Origin: JAKFDK01 sp036676195
GTDB lineage: Bacteria; Bacillota; Sulfobacillia; Symbiobacteriales; ZC4RG38
Direction: 5' to 3'
Assembly: GCA_036676195.1 (NCBI GenBank)
Contig: JAKFDK010000053.1
Span: forward strand, 10,415-74,414
Length of the DNA: 64,000 nucleotides
Shown: positions 51,639-61,030 of the stretch, in pieces
How the letters are laid out: the number at the start of each line of letters is the position of its first letter
How positions within the stretch are numbered: position 1 is the first letter of the stretch
Position numbers and translations under genes: made by a program
The notes under the pieces: generated by a model
Databases searched by the model: none
Seen by the model: the letters and a program-made list of their open reading frames with translations, nothing else
Told to the model about the DNA's origin: nothing

Positions 51639-52607
51639 CTATGGCACCCGCACTCGCAGAAGTTCCAAGCGGCCTTCTACTTCAAAAACCCCTAAATTCG
51701 CCGGCACCAGTACGGCCTGGCCCGCGCTGATCTCAGCACGCCCCCCGTTCCAGGTGATTGCACCCTGTCCGTTGCACACCAATAGGGCGTCGAAGCTCAC
51801 ATTGTTAGTGCGCTGCAGCAAAAGGCCGTCACATTGGGCGCGGTCCACGTGGAAAAAGGGGCAGCGTACAAGCGAATTCCAATGATTATTGGGGGCAAGT
51901 TGGACACGGAGTGCTTTCCTGGGGGATTCATAACGTGTTACGCGCAGGGCGTGCTCCAGATGCAGCTCGCGGGGTCTTCCGTCAAGGCCAAGCCGATCGT
52001 AATCGTAAAGCCTGTATGTGGTATCGGAGCTCTGCTGCACTTCCGCAACCACCATACCTGCTCCCAGGGCGTGAATAGTACCGGCCGGCACATAAAAGAC
52101 GTCGCCGGCGGAGACCGGCACACGTCGCAGCCATTCCCGCACCTGCCCGGTGCCGAGAGCACCAGCAAGGGTGTGTTGCGCCGCACCTTCCTGGAGACCG
52201 TATACGATCTCCGCACCGGGGTTGGCCTCCAGGACGTACCACATTTCCGTTTTACCCGACTCCCCCGGAGAAAGTCCCGCATAGGAGTCGTCCGGGTGCA
52301 CCTGCACGCTCAGATCCTGGCGCGCATCAAGTAGTTTGATCAAAATCGGCAGGCGACCCCCGGGTCCTGTGCTACCACCGGTGCCCAGAAGGGCGGCTCT
52401 ATAGTCTCGCCGCACTTGGGCAAGGGTCTGGCCGGCCAAGAACCCGTTCACCACTATGTTCGTATCCTGACCATGGTCCCCCAGCACCCAGGCCTCCCCA
52501 ATGGGGCCTGCAGGTAGACCAGCCCCAAAAAAGCGCTCCAGCCTACGGCCGCCCCAGAGGCGCTCCTTGAAGAGCGGTTCCAGGAGGAGCGGGTAGAGGT
52601 CAAGCAT
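51639..52607 (-). CDS. manA: Mannose-6-phosphate isomerase, class I
   Basis: Zinc isomerase interconverting fructose-6-P and mannose-6-P, feeding manC. The ATG at 52607 follows GGAGGC with good spacing, giving 322 residues, the size of the Bacillus type. Visible are LLLEPLFKERLWGGRRL, the zinc ligands in SVQVHPDDSYA, KTEMWYVLEA and PAGTIHALGAGMVVAEVQQSSDTTYRLYDY. Its orientation is opposite to manC, so expression is separately controlled. Confidence 0.92.
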   Translation of the reverse strand: MLDLYPLLLEPLFKERLWGGRRLERFFGAGLPAGPIGEAWVLGDHGQDTNIVVNGFLAGQTLAQVRRDYRAALLGTGGSTGPGGRLPILIKLLDARQDLSVQVHPDDSYAGLSPGESGKTEMWYVLEANPGAEIVYGLQEGAAQHTLAGALGTGQVREWLRRVPVSAGDVFYVPAGTIHALGAGMVVAEVQQSSDTTYRLYDYDRLGLDGRPRELHLEHALRVTRYESPRKALRVQLAPNNHWNSLVRCPFFHVDRAQCDGLLLQRTNNVSFDALLVCNGQGAITWNGGRAEISAGQAVLVPANLGVFEVEGRLELLRVRVP

Positions 52608-52671
52608 GATGGTTGCCTCCAATATGCTTCATGGTAAGCATATTTGGGCAACTGGACCTTCAAATCCTGTT

Positions 52672-54912
52672 TCACCCGGCCACTTCTGCCGCCTGTCCGA
52701 GCACGGGCGCCAGCGGGTTCACTCGCAGAGACAGGATCCACGGCTTGCGCGCCAGCCGCTGCTGACCAGCCAGGGCGCCCTGCCGCTCGTAAATGAGATA
52801 CATCCAGATGTCGGCCTCTGGCAGGAGCGCCGTTTGTTTTTGTGCCTCCTGCAGGTGGGGGAGAGCCACCTCATACCGACCGGCTAGGGCCAGGGCCTGA
52901 CCAGCTCGCAGGTGCATCGCCGGGGTGTAAGCCGGATAGGCTTGCCGCCACAGATTTTCCCTGGGCTTGGCCCGCCGCTGCTGGTCCTCCAGCTGGTCCA
53001 CCAGGCCAGACACTTCGGCCACCAGGCGGCGAGCGTCCGCCCTGTCCCCGGTCAGCACAGCTTTTACCGCCACCTGCACCCCGGCACTCAGGGCGTTCTT
53101 GTAGTACTCCCCCATGGTCGGCTGCAGCCGCAGTGCATCGCGGGCGGCGGCATAGGCCGCCGGCCAGTCCGCCTGCCGCTCCAGCGCAACATACAGCCGT
53201 GCCGACCACTCGTGGTGGTTCGGGTCAAGCGCTGCCGCCCTTCGCAGGGCGTCCGCCTTCTCCGCCGCCCCTGCCCTAGCCCGGGCCAGCTCCGCCCACG
53301 GTTCGGGATCCAAGGGCATCAGCGACGTCGCTCGCTCCAGCAGCGTCGTCGCCGCCGGGAGCGCGCCCGTCTCCACCAGGCGGGAGCCCTCTTGCAGGTA
53401 ATACCCGCCGGCGGCATGCGGGGCGGTCACTATCAGCACCAGTGCGGCTGCCAGGCCGGCCCAGAGTGGGCGCCCGGCCCGGGCCTGCCCGAGCGCCGGG
53501 GCGGCCGTACCCGCCGCCGCCGCCACGATCAGCCACACGGACAGATAGCTCAGGTTAAAATCCACCACGGAGTGGGCGGCAATGGTAAGGGCCGCAGCAG
53601 TCATGACCGGCCCCTGTGCGAGGCCACCCGGTCGCCGCAGGCCCTGCCAGGCCAGGGCGCCCAAGAAGGTCAGGAACGCCAGCAGCCCGGGAATACCTGC
53701 CTCCACAGCCACCTGCAAAAAGTGGTTGTGTACCTCAGAGGCCACGTAGCGGAATTCCTGGTACTGTGGATACAACCGGTCCCAGCTGCGGCCACCGGCG
53801 CCTAGCAGGGGGCGGTCGGCCACTATGCGGGTGGCGTCCTCGTCCATGATCACCCGTAGCACCACGTTCACCGTCTGCCAGTTGATGTCCAACAGCCGCT
53901 GCGCCTTGGGCGGCAGCACCCGGTTGGCCGCCGTGGTAAACGAGCCGTAGTGCCCCACGGCCCAGCCGCCGCCAGCCAGAACGGCCACGGCCGCCACGGC
54001 GGCCAGGGCGCCCTGCCAGCGGCGGAGCAGCGCGAGCCACACGGCCACGGCGCCCCCGCCCAGCGCCCCCGCCACGCTGCCGGCGGCCAGCCACTTATAT
54101 ACACGATACCAGTCTGAGAGCGCCGAATTGCCGTCCACGCCCTTCAGCGCCGCCAGGGCCGGGGCGAAGGTGGCCGCCAGAAACAGCACGCCGGCCAGGC
54201 GCTGTCCCCGCGGCAATGCGACCGCCAGCAGCACCACCGCTACCGGCAGCGCCAGAAGGGCGCCCCGGGAGGCGGCCAGCAGGAAGGTGAGCCCATACAA
54301 AAAGCCGAGCACGCCCGCCAGGGGCAGGGCCACGGCGCGGCGGCGGGTCCTCATCGCCAGGCCGGTAAGGATCATCCACATGGCCACGGCATACACAGCG
54401 TAGGTGTTCCAGTACTGAAACGTGGAGGTCAGCCGCTTGTCCAGCCCCCACACGGATAGGGCGTGCAGGGTGCTCTGGTCCGAGGGCACCACTCCCACGT
54501 ACGGCCCCAGCCCAATCAGCACAATCCCTACGCTGGCCGCCACCAGCAGCCAGGCCATCCACTGGCCCAGTCCTGGCCAGATGGCCTGTTCTGTCCGCAC
54601 GGCGTAGAACACCAGGAGCCCGGCCACCAACTGCAGGACCACATTCAGGTGGCCCTGGGGGAATATCGCGGTAAATGAGGCCAGCAGGTAGCAGCCCAGC
54701 AGGGCTAACACGGAAATCTCCACCCCGCCCGCCAGCAGGGGGATATGGCGCCCTTCTCGGTACAGACCCAGCGCCCAAACCAGAAACCCGGCCGCAATCG
54801 CCGTTTCCGCCGCGTGTTGCTGGTAAGGAAAGAACAGGCCCTGGAAGTACGGGCCGGCGGCCACTGTCGCGAGAATCATACCGAGGCCGGCGTAACGGAG
54901 GTAGCGTGCCAC
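52672..54912 (-). CDS. O-antigen ligase/polymerase (Wzy-like) with C-terminal TPR domain
   Basis: 746 residues. The first about 480 contain about 12 hydrophobic segments with the family loop: LAASRGALLALPVA, an extracellular stretch including LLGAGGRSWDRLYPQYQEFRYVASEVHNHFLQVAVEAGIPG, and later AAHSVVDFNLSYLSVW. The C-terminal part is TPR-like: ATTLLERATSLMPLDPEPWAELARAR, ALRRAAALDPNHHEW and AGQALALAGRYEVALPHLQEA. Such fusions occur in exopolysaccharide, S-layer or lipid-linked glycan export systems. It lies opposite to the first Wzy (43,105), suggesting a second polymer or a ligase role. Confidence 0.82.
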   Translation of the reverse strand: MARYLRYAGLGMILATVAAGPYFQGLFFPYQQHAAETAIAAGFLVWALGLYREGRHIPLLAGGVEISVLALLGCYLLASFTAIFPQGHLNVVLQLVAGLLVFYAVRTEQAIWPGLGQWMAWLLVAASVGIVLIGLGPYVGVVPSDQSTLHALSVWGLDKRLTSTFQYWNTYAVYAVAMWMILTGLAMRTRRRAVALPLAGVLGFLYGLTFLLAASRGALLALPVAVVLLAVALPRGQRLAGVLFLAATFAPALAALKGVDGNSALSDWYRVYKWLAAGSVAGALGGGAVAVWLALLRRWQGALAAVAAVAVLAGGGWAVGHYGSFTTAANRVLPPKAQRLLDINWQTVNVVLRVIMDEDATRIVADRPLLGAGGRSWDRLYPQYQEFRYVASEVHNHFLQVAVEAGIPGLLAFLTFLGALAWQGLRRPGGLAQGPVMTAAALTIAAHSVVDFNLSYLSVWLIVAAAAGTAAPALGQARAGRPLWAGLAAALVLIVTAPHAAGGYYLQEGSRLVETGALPAATTLLERATSLMPLDPEPWAELARARAGAAEKADALRRAAALDPNHHEWSARLYVALERQADWPAAYAAARDALRLQPTMGEYYKNALSAGVQVAVKAVLTGDRADARRLVAEVSGLVDQLEDQQRRAKPRENLWRQAYPAYTPAMHLRAGQALALAGRYEVALPHLQEAQKQTALLPEADIWMYLIYERQGALAGQQRLARKPWILSLRVNPLAPVLGQAAEVAG

Positions 54913-55113
54913 GTATTGTTCACCATCTGCTTATTTGATGCGCGGGCGTTTCACCCACTGAGCTATATATGTTAGTGTTTACCTCCGCCAATCCCTGCCA
55001 CCCCAGCGCCGTAGGCCTTGTCGGAGTCATTGCAGCCACCAACCTGCTCCTGGAGCAGTTAACCCTCAGAGCCTTGGCCTGAGTACACAGTGCTACACCA
55101 CCTTCCATCCGCT

Positions 55114-55873
55114 TCACCGGCGGCAAAACGCCGCCCGCCCGCCCTGGATGGCAGCCATGGGCGGGTGAACGGCGCGCCACCGCCCTGCGCCACCCGGTAC
55201 CGCCAGCGAACTGCAAATGAACGCTGAATCTGTGCGCTTGGCAGCCAAACGCCAGCCGAAAGTGCGGTCGGCCGTAATAATCAACCTCAACACCGACCAG
55301 TCCTGGGCGCTGGCGCCAGTCACGTATTGGGGAACAGCGGCCATGCTCATGACATGACCATTCGCAGCACGCATTAAGAGATGCCGTTCCTGGCGGTCGC
55401 AGGAAGGTCGGCACAGACGTGTTTTCGGCAGACGGCTCGGCGGGGTGCCTGGTCGAGTGGGAATGCGATAACGACTGGGGACTGGGTCAGCCTGGGAGTG
55501 GCGCCGCTCACCTGGCCGCCCGGGGCAACCGGGTCACCGTCTTCCCGGCCACACCAGCCCCCTGCCCTGGGAAATCGGCGCCACCGACCTGGCCCGGCTG
55601 GAGTCCATGGGCGTGGAGTTCTGCGACAACGCGGTGGGCACGCCCTCCGTTAACCACCTGTTAGACGCCCAGGGTATGACACCGTATTTACCGGCGTCGG
55701 TGCCGTTACCTGGCCCGGGGCATTTGCCGGGCGGCGGAGCGGCCACCGATTCCGCCGGGGTCAACCCTGGCCATCGGCAACAGCCAACAGGCGGCCCGGG
55801 CCACCCACACCGACCTGCAAGGCCAGAAATAGCACCGACCGTGACCAACCAGGTAGCCACCGCCGGGTGTCTC
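55114..55873 (+). repeat. Degraded copy A of a ~0.8-kb duplicated element
   Basis: This stretch aligns by eye with 59,718-60,530 over most of its length: the CACCGGCGGCAAA start, the GGCAGCCA block, the reading start around ATGCCGTTCCTGGC, a 34-base identical run (55591-55624 and 60240-60273) and the end GCCACCGCCGGG. Copy A has lost the ribosome-binding region and about 45 bases and carries frameshifts, so its oxidoreductase-like ORF is dead. Positions 54,913-55,113 and 55,874-56,299 show no gene I can support. Confidence 0.75.
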
Positions 55874-56299
55874 CCTGATGTGTTATTCAAGGGTGCCAGG
55901 CATAAACTTTGGGCGGTGGCCCGCGCCGACGCCCATTCCCAGCGGCCGCACTCTCCCGGTGGCAAAAACTGTGCGGGATGAAGTCCCGTACATGTTCGCG
56001 GAGAAGCACCGGCGCACGGCCGGTGCTCCAAATTCCATAAGAACCGGTTGGTATCACGCTGCGCCTTTCCCGACCCAAATCTTGACGAAATCCGTTATGT
56101 CGTAGAAGGCGCACTACTCATCTTCGGCGACCTCGATCAAAGCGAACTGCCGTTTACCAACCACGAGATACTCAGTTGTCCCCGAATGAGTAGACCAGAA
56201 TGGGAAAGGGGAAACCGGGGACTGCGTCCCGGCTGTCTTATTCGGGGCCTTGAGGGCAAAGAGAGTAGGCCTATACCAAACCGACCTTTTTCACGGGAT

Positions 56300-57067
56300 C
56301 TACTTAATAGCGTCTATTAGATAATAGCTCGCGAGGTTCTGATAGCTGCGCCGGTATGTCCACTCCTCGTACGCAATGTAGAGTCCCTGAAGAGACCTGA
56401 GAAACCTAAAATAACCCGCTCCCAGATAGCGGGGCACAATCTCTGCTTGACTCCACGGCCGCAGGATTTGGTCCAACGCGCTATACCAACACAAATGATA
56501 ATAGGCTGGAAAAACTGTATCAGGAGCACGATTAAGTAAGCGGTGCATTGCCCAAACGCCAAAGCGCTGTGGGACAATTCGATTGATCAGTCCAAATGCA
56601 GAAAAAGTACCCGACATCTGGGCGATAAATCTGCCTCCAGGCTTCAGATAAGCCCGTAGGTTGTCAATTGCCACATCTACTCGCTTGACGTGCTCCAGTA
56701 CTTGCCAACTAATGACGAGATCAAATTTCCCCTCAAGCTGTGGCATCCGGTCCATGACATTAGCGACCACCATTTCATCATACGCGCCAATACCGGCCTT
56801 CTGTAGCTCTGACAGAGAAATGTCCAGACCGACGTAAGAGCACCCCGGAGGCCTCGTGCTCAATGGAAGGGTGGGGGATCGCCCGGACCCAACATCAAGA
56901 ATGCTCATTCCGGGACGAAGCCCTGTTTTGACTCGTGTATCGAACGGAGCCCGCCAAGGCTCACTGTACCGGGACGGAAGCTTACCTGTACGAAAGGTCT
57001 CTGTCACCTCTTGCCGCCACGTGCGCGTTCTTTGCTCAATAGTTCCTTGCATTTCTGTCACCCTCAT
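56300..57067 (-). CDS. Class I SAM-dependent methyltransferase
   Basis: 255 residues from the ATG at 57067, preceded by GGAAAGGA. The fold is evident from SILDVGSGRSP (motif I), YVGLDISLSELQKAG, FDLVISWQVLEHVKRVDVAIDNLRAYLKPGGRFIAQ (motifs II-III) and a long C-terminal tail. The tail (YYHLCWYSALDQILRPW, then IVPRYLGAGYFRFLRSLQGLY) resembles methyltransferases found in glycan loci. Substrate unknown. The gene is lower in GC than its surroundings and lies inside the repeat-bounded decayed region, so it may be acquired. Confidence 0.82.
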   Translation of the reverse strand: MRVTEMQGTIEQRTRTWRQEVTETFRTGKLPSRYSEPWRAPFDTRVKTGLRPGMSILDVGSGRSPTLPLSTRPPGCSYVGLDISLSELQKAGIGAYDEMVVANVMDRMPQLEGKFDLVISWQVLEHVKRVDVAIDNLRAYLKPGGRFIAQMSGTFSAFGLINRIVPQRFGVWAMHRLLNRAPDTVFPAYYHLCWYSALDQILRPWSQAEIVPRYLGAGYFRFLRSLQGLYIAYEEWTYRRSYQNLASYYLIDAIK

Positions 57068-57971
57068 AATTCTATTTCCTTTCCATGCAACTCCCTGCGC
57101 AGGAAAGGCGCCAGTACAGACAGAGTCGATGTGTACCTCAGTCCGCTTAAGCAAGAAGTAATGCTTGACACGGCCTTGTCGATTTACTTTCAGACACGAT
57201 GGGCCATACTACATAATACTTTTTTTGGTCAGCTTGGTAGGCTTATTGTCTTATTTCGCTTTAGCCAACTAGCTACTCCTGCAGCGTCCGGGTACCCAAG
57301 TGGATGTTTCTAAGTGTGGTCACGTTTTCTTCGACCGTCATTACATAACTCTGCTGAAAATACCCAGAAGGAGAACCGGGGTCTCTTCGCCCCACGCCGT
57401 GAATACCTCATCAGTCACCGGTCTCGTTGGGTCTCAATCTTTCTCAATCGGCTGTCAGGCCACTTGCAGGGGCACCCGGAGCCGATTGACGCTCCGGTGA
57501 TTCCTAAAGTGCACCGCCACATCGCCTGGATGCTATTCGGGGCTGACAATCTGCTGCTGCAAGGCGGCCAGCCGGTAGCCGGAGGCTGGAACCTCAGGAA
57601 GCGCCGCAGTGCCCGGCCCGTTGTACCTTGCCGTTGATCTCCAGGGCGATACAGGCCCAGTTCTTGTTGACTCCACATGTCGCAGTTGGCGAGATCATAA
57701 GGGCTGCCTCCGTCCAGTCAACCAATGCCATATTCTCTTAACTTTGCCTTCAAGTACTTGGCGGCAGCATTGCCCCGGAGCCTTCGGCCGGGATCACGGC
57801 ACGTCTCTCCTACGACCCGAATCTCGTCGAGATCCGTAGAGATACGCAGCCCCTTCTTCGATGGCCCGGGCCACATGAACATGGGCTTCCCCACCCATGC
57901 CGCCAGCGGGCCCGGGTGGGGGAGGAGTTGGGCGCCCGCGTGGAGAAGGGGATGCCCGGAGGTGTCAAGCA
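57068..57971. other. Gene-poor 900-bp stretch, no recognised gene
   Basis: No start with a ribosome-binding site leads to a convincing product on either strand. The left part is A/T-rich (possible upstream region of the methyltransferase). The right part is GC-rich and may be decayed coding sequence, but I recognise no family. Confidence 0.4.
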
Positions 57972-59696
57972 GTGCCCGAAACCATGACCGCGTACCACCG
58001 GTGGCTCGAACACCCGTACTTCAGCGCAGCCACCCGACAGGAGCTGGCGGCCCTGGCCGACAACCCGACCGAAATCGCTGACCGCTTCTACCGCCATCTC
58101 GAATTCGGCACTGGCGGCCTGCGCGGCCTGATCGGCGCCGGAACCAACCGCATGAACCGCTACACCGTCCGCCACGCCACGCAGGGCCTGGCGGACTACA
58201 TCGCGACCTGCGGCAACGCAGCCAAACAAAAGGGCGTCGTCATCGCACACGACTCCCGCCACTACTCGCCCGACTTCGCCAAAGAAGCCGCCCTCACACT
58301 GGCCGCGAACGGCATCACCGCCTACCTGTGGGAGAGCCTGCGCCCAACCCCCATACTCTCCTTCGCAGTAAGGGAACTGCAGGCCATCGCCGGCATCGTC
58401 ATCACCGCCAGCCACAACCCCCCGGAATACAACGGCTACAAGGCATACTGGGAAGACGGCGGCCAGGTCCCCCCCGAGCGAGCCGAACAGATCCAGGCCC
58501 AAATCCGGGCCATCACCGACATCACCACCATCCACCCCCTGCCCGAAGCGGAAGCGCAGGCCAGGGGCCTGCTAAAACCGGTCCCCCGGGAAGTGGACCA
58601 GGCCTACCAGAACCGCCTGCTCAGCCTGCTCACCACCCCAACAGAGCAACGGCAAGCCTGCCGGATCCTGTACACCCCCCTGCACGGCAGCGGCAACATC
58701 CCCGTCCGGCAGGCCCTCACCGCCGCCGGCTTCCAGGTCAGCGTGGTCCCGCAGCAGGAACAGCCAGACCCCAACTTCTCCACCGTCGGCTACCCGAACC
58801 CGGAAGAGCCGGCCGTCTTCACCCTCGCCCTGCAGCAGGCCAGGCAGGAAACCCCAGACGTCATCATGGCCACCGACCCGGACGCCGACCGCCTGGGCGT
58901 CATGGCCCGCGACAGCAGCGGCGAATACCGCCTGCTCACCGGCAACCAGATCGGCGCGCTAATGGTGCACCACATCCTTCGGAGCCAGAAAGCAGGGGGC
59001 ACCCTGCCCGCCAACGGCGCCGTCATCAAGACCATCGCCACCTCGAACATGATCGCCCCGCTCTGCCGGGCCCACGGGGTCCGACTCATAGACACGCATA
59101 CGGGCTTCAAGTTCATCGGCGACAAAATCCACGAATTTGAGCAGACCGGCGCCCACACCTTCCTGTTCGGGTTCGAAGAAAGCTACGGCTTCCTGGGCGC
59201 CACCTTCGTCCGCGACAAGGACGCCGTCATGGCCGCGCTGCTGGTCGCCGAGGCCGCCGCCTGGCACCAGGCCCGGGGCCACACCCTGTACACGGCCCTG
59301 GAGCAAATCTGGCAGCAATGCGGCCACTTCCGGGAAGACCTGCACAACGTCAACCTCCCCGGGCAGGAAGGCCAGGCCCAAATCGCCGACATGATCGACC
59401 GGCTCCGCCGCGAACCGCCTGCCAGCCTGGCCGGGCTGCCGGTGGCCTTCCGGGACGACTACAAGACCGGCGAGGGCATGGACGCCGCCACCGGCGCCAC
59501 CTACACCCTGGCCCTCAGCCGGGCCAACGTACTGCACTACCGCTTCGCCGACGGCGGCTTCGTCATGGTCCGCCCGTCCGGCACCGAGCCCAAGCTCAAA
59601 ATCTACTTCTCCGTCACCGGCACCGACCCGGCACAGGCCGAGCAGCGGCTGCGCGCCGTAAAGGCCGCCATGCTCGACATCATGGGCCTGGCATAA
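57972..59696 (+). CDS. pgcA: Phosphoglucomutase/phosphomannomutase (alpha-D-phosphohexomutase)
   Basis: Interconverts hexose-6-P and hexose-1-P, supplying glucose-1-P to GalU or mannose-1-P to ManC. The GTG at 57972 follows GGAGGTG with 7-base spacing and gives 574 residues, the long PgcA type; an in-frame ATG is four codons later. Motifs are FGTGGLRGLIGAGTNRMN, the phosphoserine loop TASHNPPEYNGYK (about 145), metal site DPDADRLG, GFEESYGFLG and the phosphate-binding RPSGTEPKLKIYF. Copies of its middle and C-terminal sequence occur downstream as fragments. Confidence 0.93.
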   Translation: MPETMTAYHRWLEHPYFSAATRQELAALADNPTEIADRFYRHLEFGTGGLRGLIGAGTNRMNRYTVRHATQGLADYIATCGNAAKQKGVVIAHDSRHYSPDFAKEAALTLAANGITAYLWESLRPTPILSFAVRELQAIAGIVITASHNPPEYNGYKAYWEDGGQVPPERAEQIQAQIRAITDITTIHPLPEAEAQARGLLKPVPREVDQAYQNRLLSLLTTPTEQRQACRILYTPLHGSGNIPVRQALTAAGFQVSVVPQQEQPDPNFSTVGYPNPEEPAVFTLALQQARQETPDVIMATDPDADRLGVMARDSSGEYRLLTGNQIGALMVHHILRSQKAGGTLPANGAVIKTIATSNMIAPLCRAHGVRLIDTHTGFKFIGDKIHEFEQTGAHTFLFGFEESYGFLGATFVRDKDAVMAALLVAEAAAWHQARGHTLYTALEQIWQQCGHFREDLHNVNLPGQEGQAQIADMIDRLRREPPASLAGLPVAFRDDYKTGEGMDAATGATYTLALSRANVLHYRFADGGFVMVRPSGTEPKLKIYFSVTGTDPAQAEQRLRAVKAAMLDIMGLA

Positions 59697-59717
59697 GCAA
59701 GGCGTCAGAAAACGCCC

Positions 59718-60530
59718 CACCGGCGGCAAACTGCCGCTCACCCGCCCTGAATGGCAGCCACGGGCAGATGAACGGCGCGGCCGCCGCCCCGCGGCACCTG
59801 ATTCGGGCGGCGAACTGCAAGTGAACGCTAAAACCATGCGCTTGGCAGCCAGGTGCCAGTCGAAAGTGGGACCGGCCGGTATAATCATCCTCAACAAAGG
59901 CCAATCTCGGGGCGCCGGCCCCGGTGGCACAAAGGGGAAAACGGCCATGCTCACGACCATCCACAGCACGCAGGAGACGCCGTTCCTGGCTGCCGCCTGG
60001 CAGGTCGGAACCGAATTGTTTACCGCATCCGGCCCGCAGGACTGTCTGCCCCAGTGGAAGCCAGACAACGACTGGGTCAGCCTGGGCGTGGCGCCGCCTA
60101 CCGGGCAGCGGGTGGCCGTAGTCGGCTCCGGTCCCGCCGGCCTGGCCTGTGCCGCCTACCTGGCAGCCCGCGGCCATCGGGTCACCGTCTTCCCGGCCAC
60201 GCCGGCCCCCCTGCCTGCGGACATCAGCGCCGCCGTCCAGGCCCGGCTGGAGTCCATGGGCGTGGAGTTCTGCGGCAACGTGGCGGGCACGCACCTGACC
60301 GCTGACCACCTGCTAGACACCCGGGGCTACGACGCCGTCTACAGCGGCGACGTTGCCGCCACCCGGCCCGGGGTCTTTGCCGCCGGCGGGGCGGCCACTG
60401 ATTCCGTCGGAATGACCCTGGCCATCGGCGCCGGCCACCAGGCGGCCCGGGCCATCCACGCCTACCTGCACGGCCAGCAATAACAGCGACCGAGACCCGG
60501 CCGTGAGCCACCGCCGGGCCGGCCAGCCTG
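59718..60530 (+). repeat. Copy B of the duplicated ~0.8-kb element
   Basis: This is the better-preserved copy of the element at 55,114-55,873. It begins 21 bases after the phosphoglucomutase stop with a leader of about 230 bases that is conserved in both copies, then the miniature oxidoreductase-like ORF, then the shared tail. Conservation outside the ORF shows that the duplicated unit is larger than the gene. Confidence 0.75.
59947..60483 (+). CDS. Miniature FAD/NAD(P)-binding oxidoreductase-like protein
   Basis: 178 residues from an ATG preceded by AAGGGG. A Rossmann dinucleotide motif VAVVGSGPAGLACAAYLAARGHRVTVF (about 61-86) is joined after only about 70 residues to a C-terminal GVFAAGGAATDSVGMTLAIGAGHQAARAIHAYL. 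This is the terminal flavin-binding block of GltD-like and pyridine nucleotide-disulfide oxidoreductases, which are normally 350-480 residues. The NAD-binding domain and the N-terminal iron-sulfur cysteines are missing, so it is an internal-deletion derivative; whether it folds and binds a cofactor is unknown. The GDAA motif is altered to GGAA. Confidence 0.6.
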   Translation: MLTTIHSTQETPFLAAAWQVGTELFTASGPQDCLPQWKPDNDWVSLGVAPPTGQRVAVVGSGPAGLACAAYLAARGHRVTVFPATPAPLPADISAAVQARLESMGVEFCGNVAGTHLTADHLLDTRGYDAVYSGDVAATRPGVFAAGGAATDSVGMTLAIGAGHQAARAIHAYLHGQQ

Positions 60531-60628
60531 CCGCATCCTGAACACCCCTGTGCACGGCAGCGGCAACATCCCCGTCAGACAGGCCATCACCGAAAACGCC
60601 CCTCAGCCGAGGGGCGTTTTCGCATGTG
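60487..60628 (+). repeat. Terminator-containing repeat, copy 1, with phosphoglucomutase fragment
   Basis: The sequence from CGACCG to GCATGTG recurs at 61,537-61,679 with few changes. Its middle (60,520-60,590) also matches an internal piece of the phosphoglucomutase gene (58,657-58,735; coding CRILYTPLHGSGNIPVRQA), so the repeat was assembled from gene debris plus a terminator. Confidence 0.8.
60593..60620 (+). terminator. Perfect terminator hairpin, copy 1
   Basis: AAAACGCCCCTC, loop AGCC, then the exact complement ending in TTTT. Twelve paired bases including the A/T ends give a bidirectional terminator. Confidence 0.88.
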
Positions 60629-60775
60629 GTACGCCCGGCATGTGCGTCAACTTGTCGGTGAGAGTCCGATATGGGCCAGGCAGTCCGGCCCATTAGCCAG
60701 AGGCAAGGGCGTCCGCTGCGAGGCGGAATCTGGAGGAAGCCCGAGGCCAAGCCACGTGCGACTGCCAGTGAGTGC
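60627..60775 (+). mobile_element. Group II intron 5' fragment (domain I remnant)
   Basis: Starting right after the terminator, GTGGTACGCCCGGCATG, GGTGAGAGTCC, a stem around GGGCC/GGCCC, and the run GGCAAGGGCGTCC, GGAATCTGGAGGAAGC and CGAGGCCAAGCC reproduce the conserved 5' portion of bacterial group II introns. No reverse transcriptase ORF and no domain V/VI are present, so it is a truncated remnant. The position just 3' of a terminator hairpin is the known preference of class C (IIC) introns. Confidence 0.65.
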
Positions 60776-60864
60776 CTGGCAGCCTCCATGGCAGGTGGGT
60801 TCAAGTCCCACTGGTTCTCGCGCCATCAGGGCCGAGCGACGCCCTGGCTTGGAAAGATTACCCA

Positions 60865-60963
60865 ACGCTGTACTTCTCCGTTAGCGGTACTGACGAGACG
60901 GATGCCCGGGGCCGGATGGCAGACGTCAGGGCCGCCACGCTGGACATGATGGGTCTCGCCTGA
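60865..60963 (+). pseudogene. C-terminal fragment of a second phosphoglucomutase
   Basis: Reads LYFSVSGTDETDARGRMADV, then RAATLDMMGLA and a stop. This parallels the intact gene's terminus (IYFSVTGTDPAQAEQRLRAV, then KAAMLDIMGLA and stop) with clear nucleotide divergence. The upstream part of this copy is absent, replaced by the intron fragment and unassignable sequence. Confidence 0.75.
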
Positions 60964-61030
60964 GATAAGGTTGCGCTCTGCCGCCCAGGCTCTGGCACAA
61001 CCCGGACTACATGATATACTCAAGCCAGAG

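Noticed and set aside
54949..54966. tRNA D-arm-like sequence on the minus strand (TAGCTCAGTGGGTGAA)
   Set aside because: The D-stem does not close and no anticodon or T-arm follows; it also overlaps the start region of the polymerase gene. Not called as a tRNA.
56048..56320. 90-codon plus-strand open frame before the methyltransferase
   Set aside because: No convincing ribosome-binding site or family, and it overlaps the methyltransferase 3' end; not supported as a gene.
58959..60068. Minus-strand open frame across the phosphoglucomutase end and element copy B
   Set aside because: No ribosome-binding site or recognisable domain; overlaps two better plus-strand features.
60795..60811. tRNA T-arm-like sequence GTGGGTTCAAGTCCCAC
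   Set aside because: No matching D-arm, anticodon arm or acceptor stem can be placed upstream and the 3' end is not a clean CCA. At most it is a tRNA 3' remnant at a recombination point.
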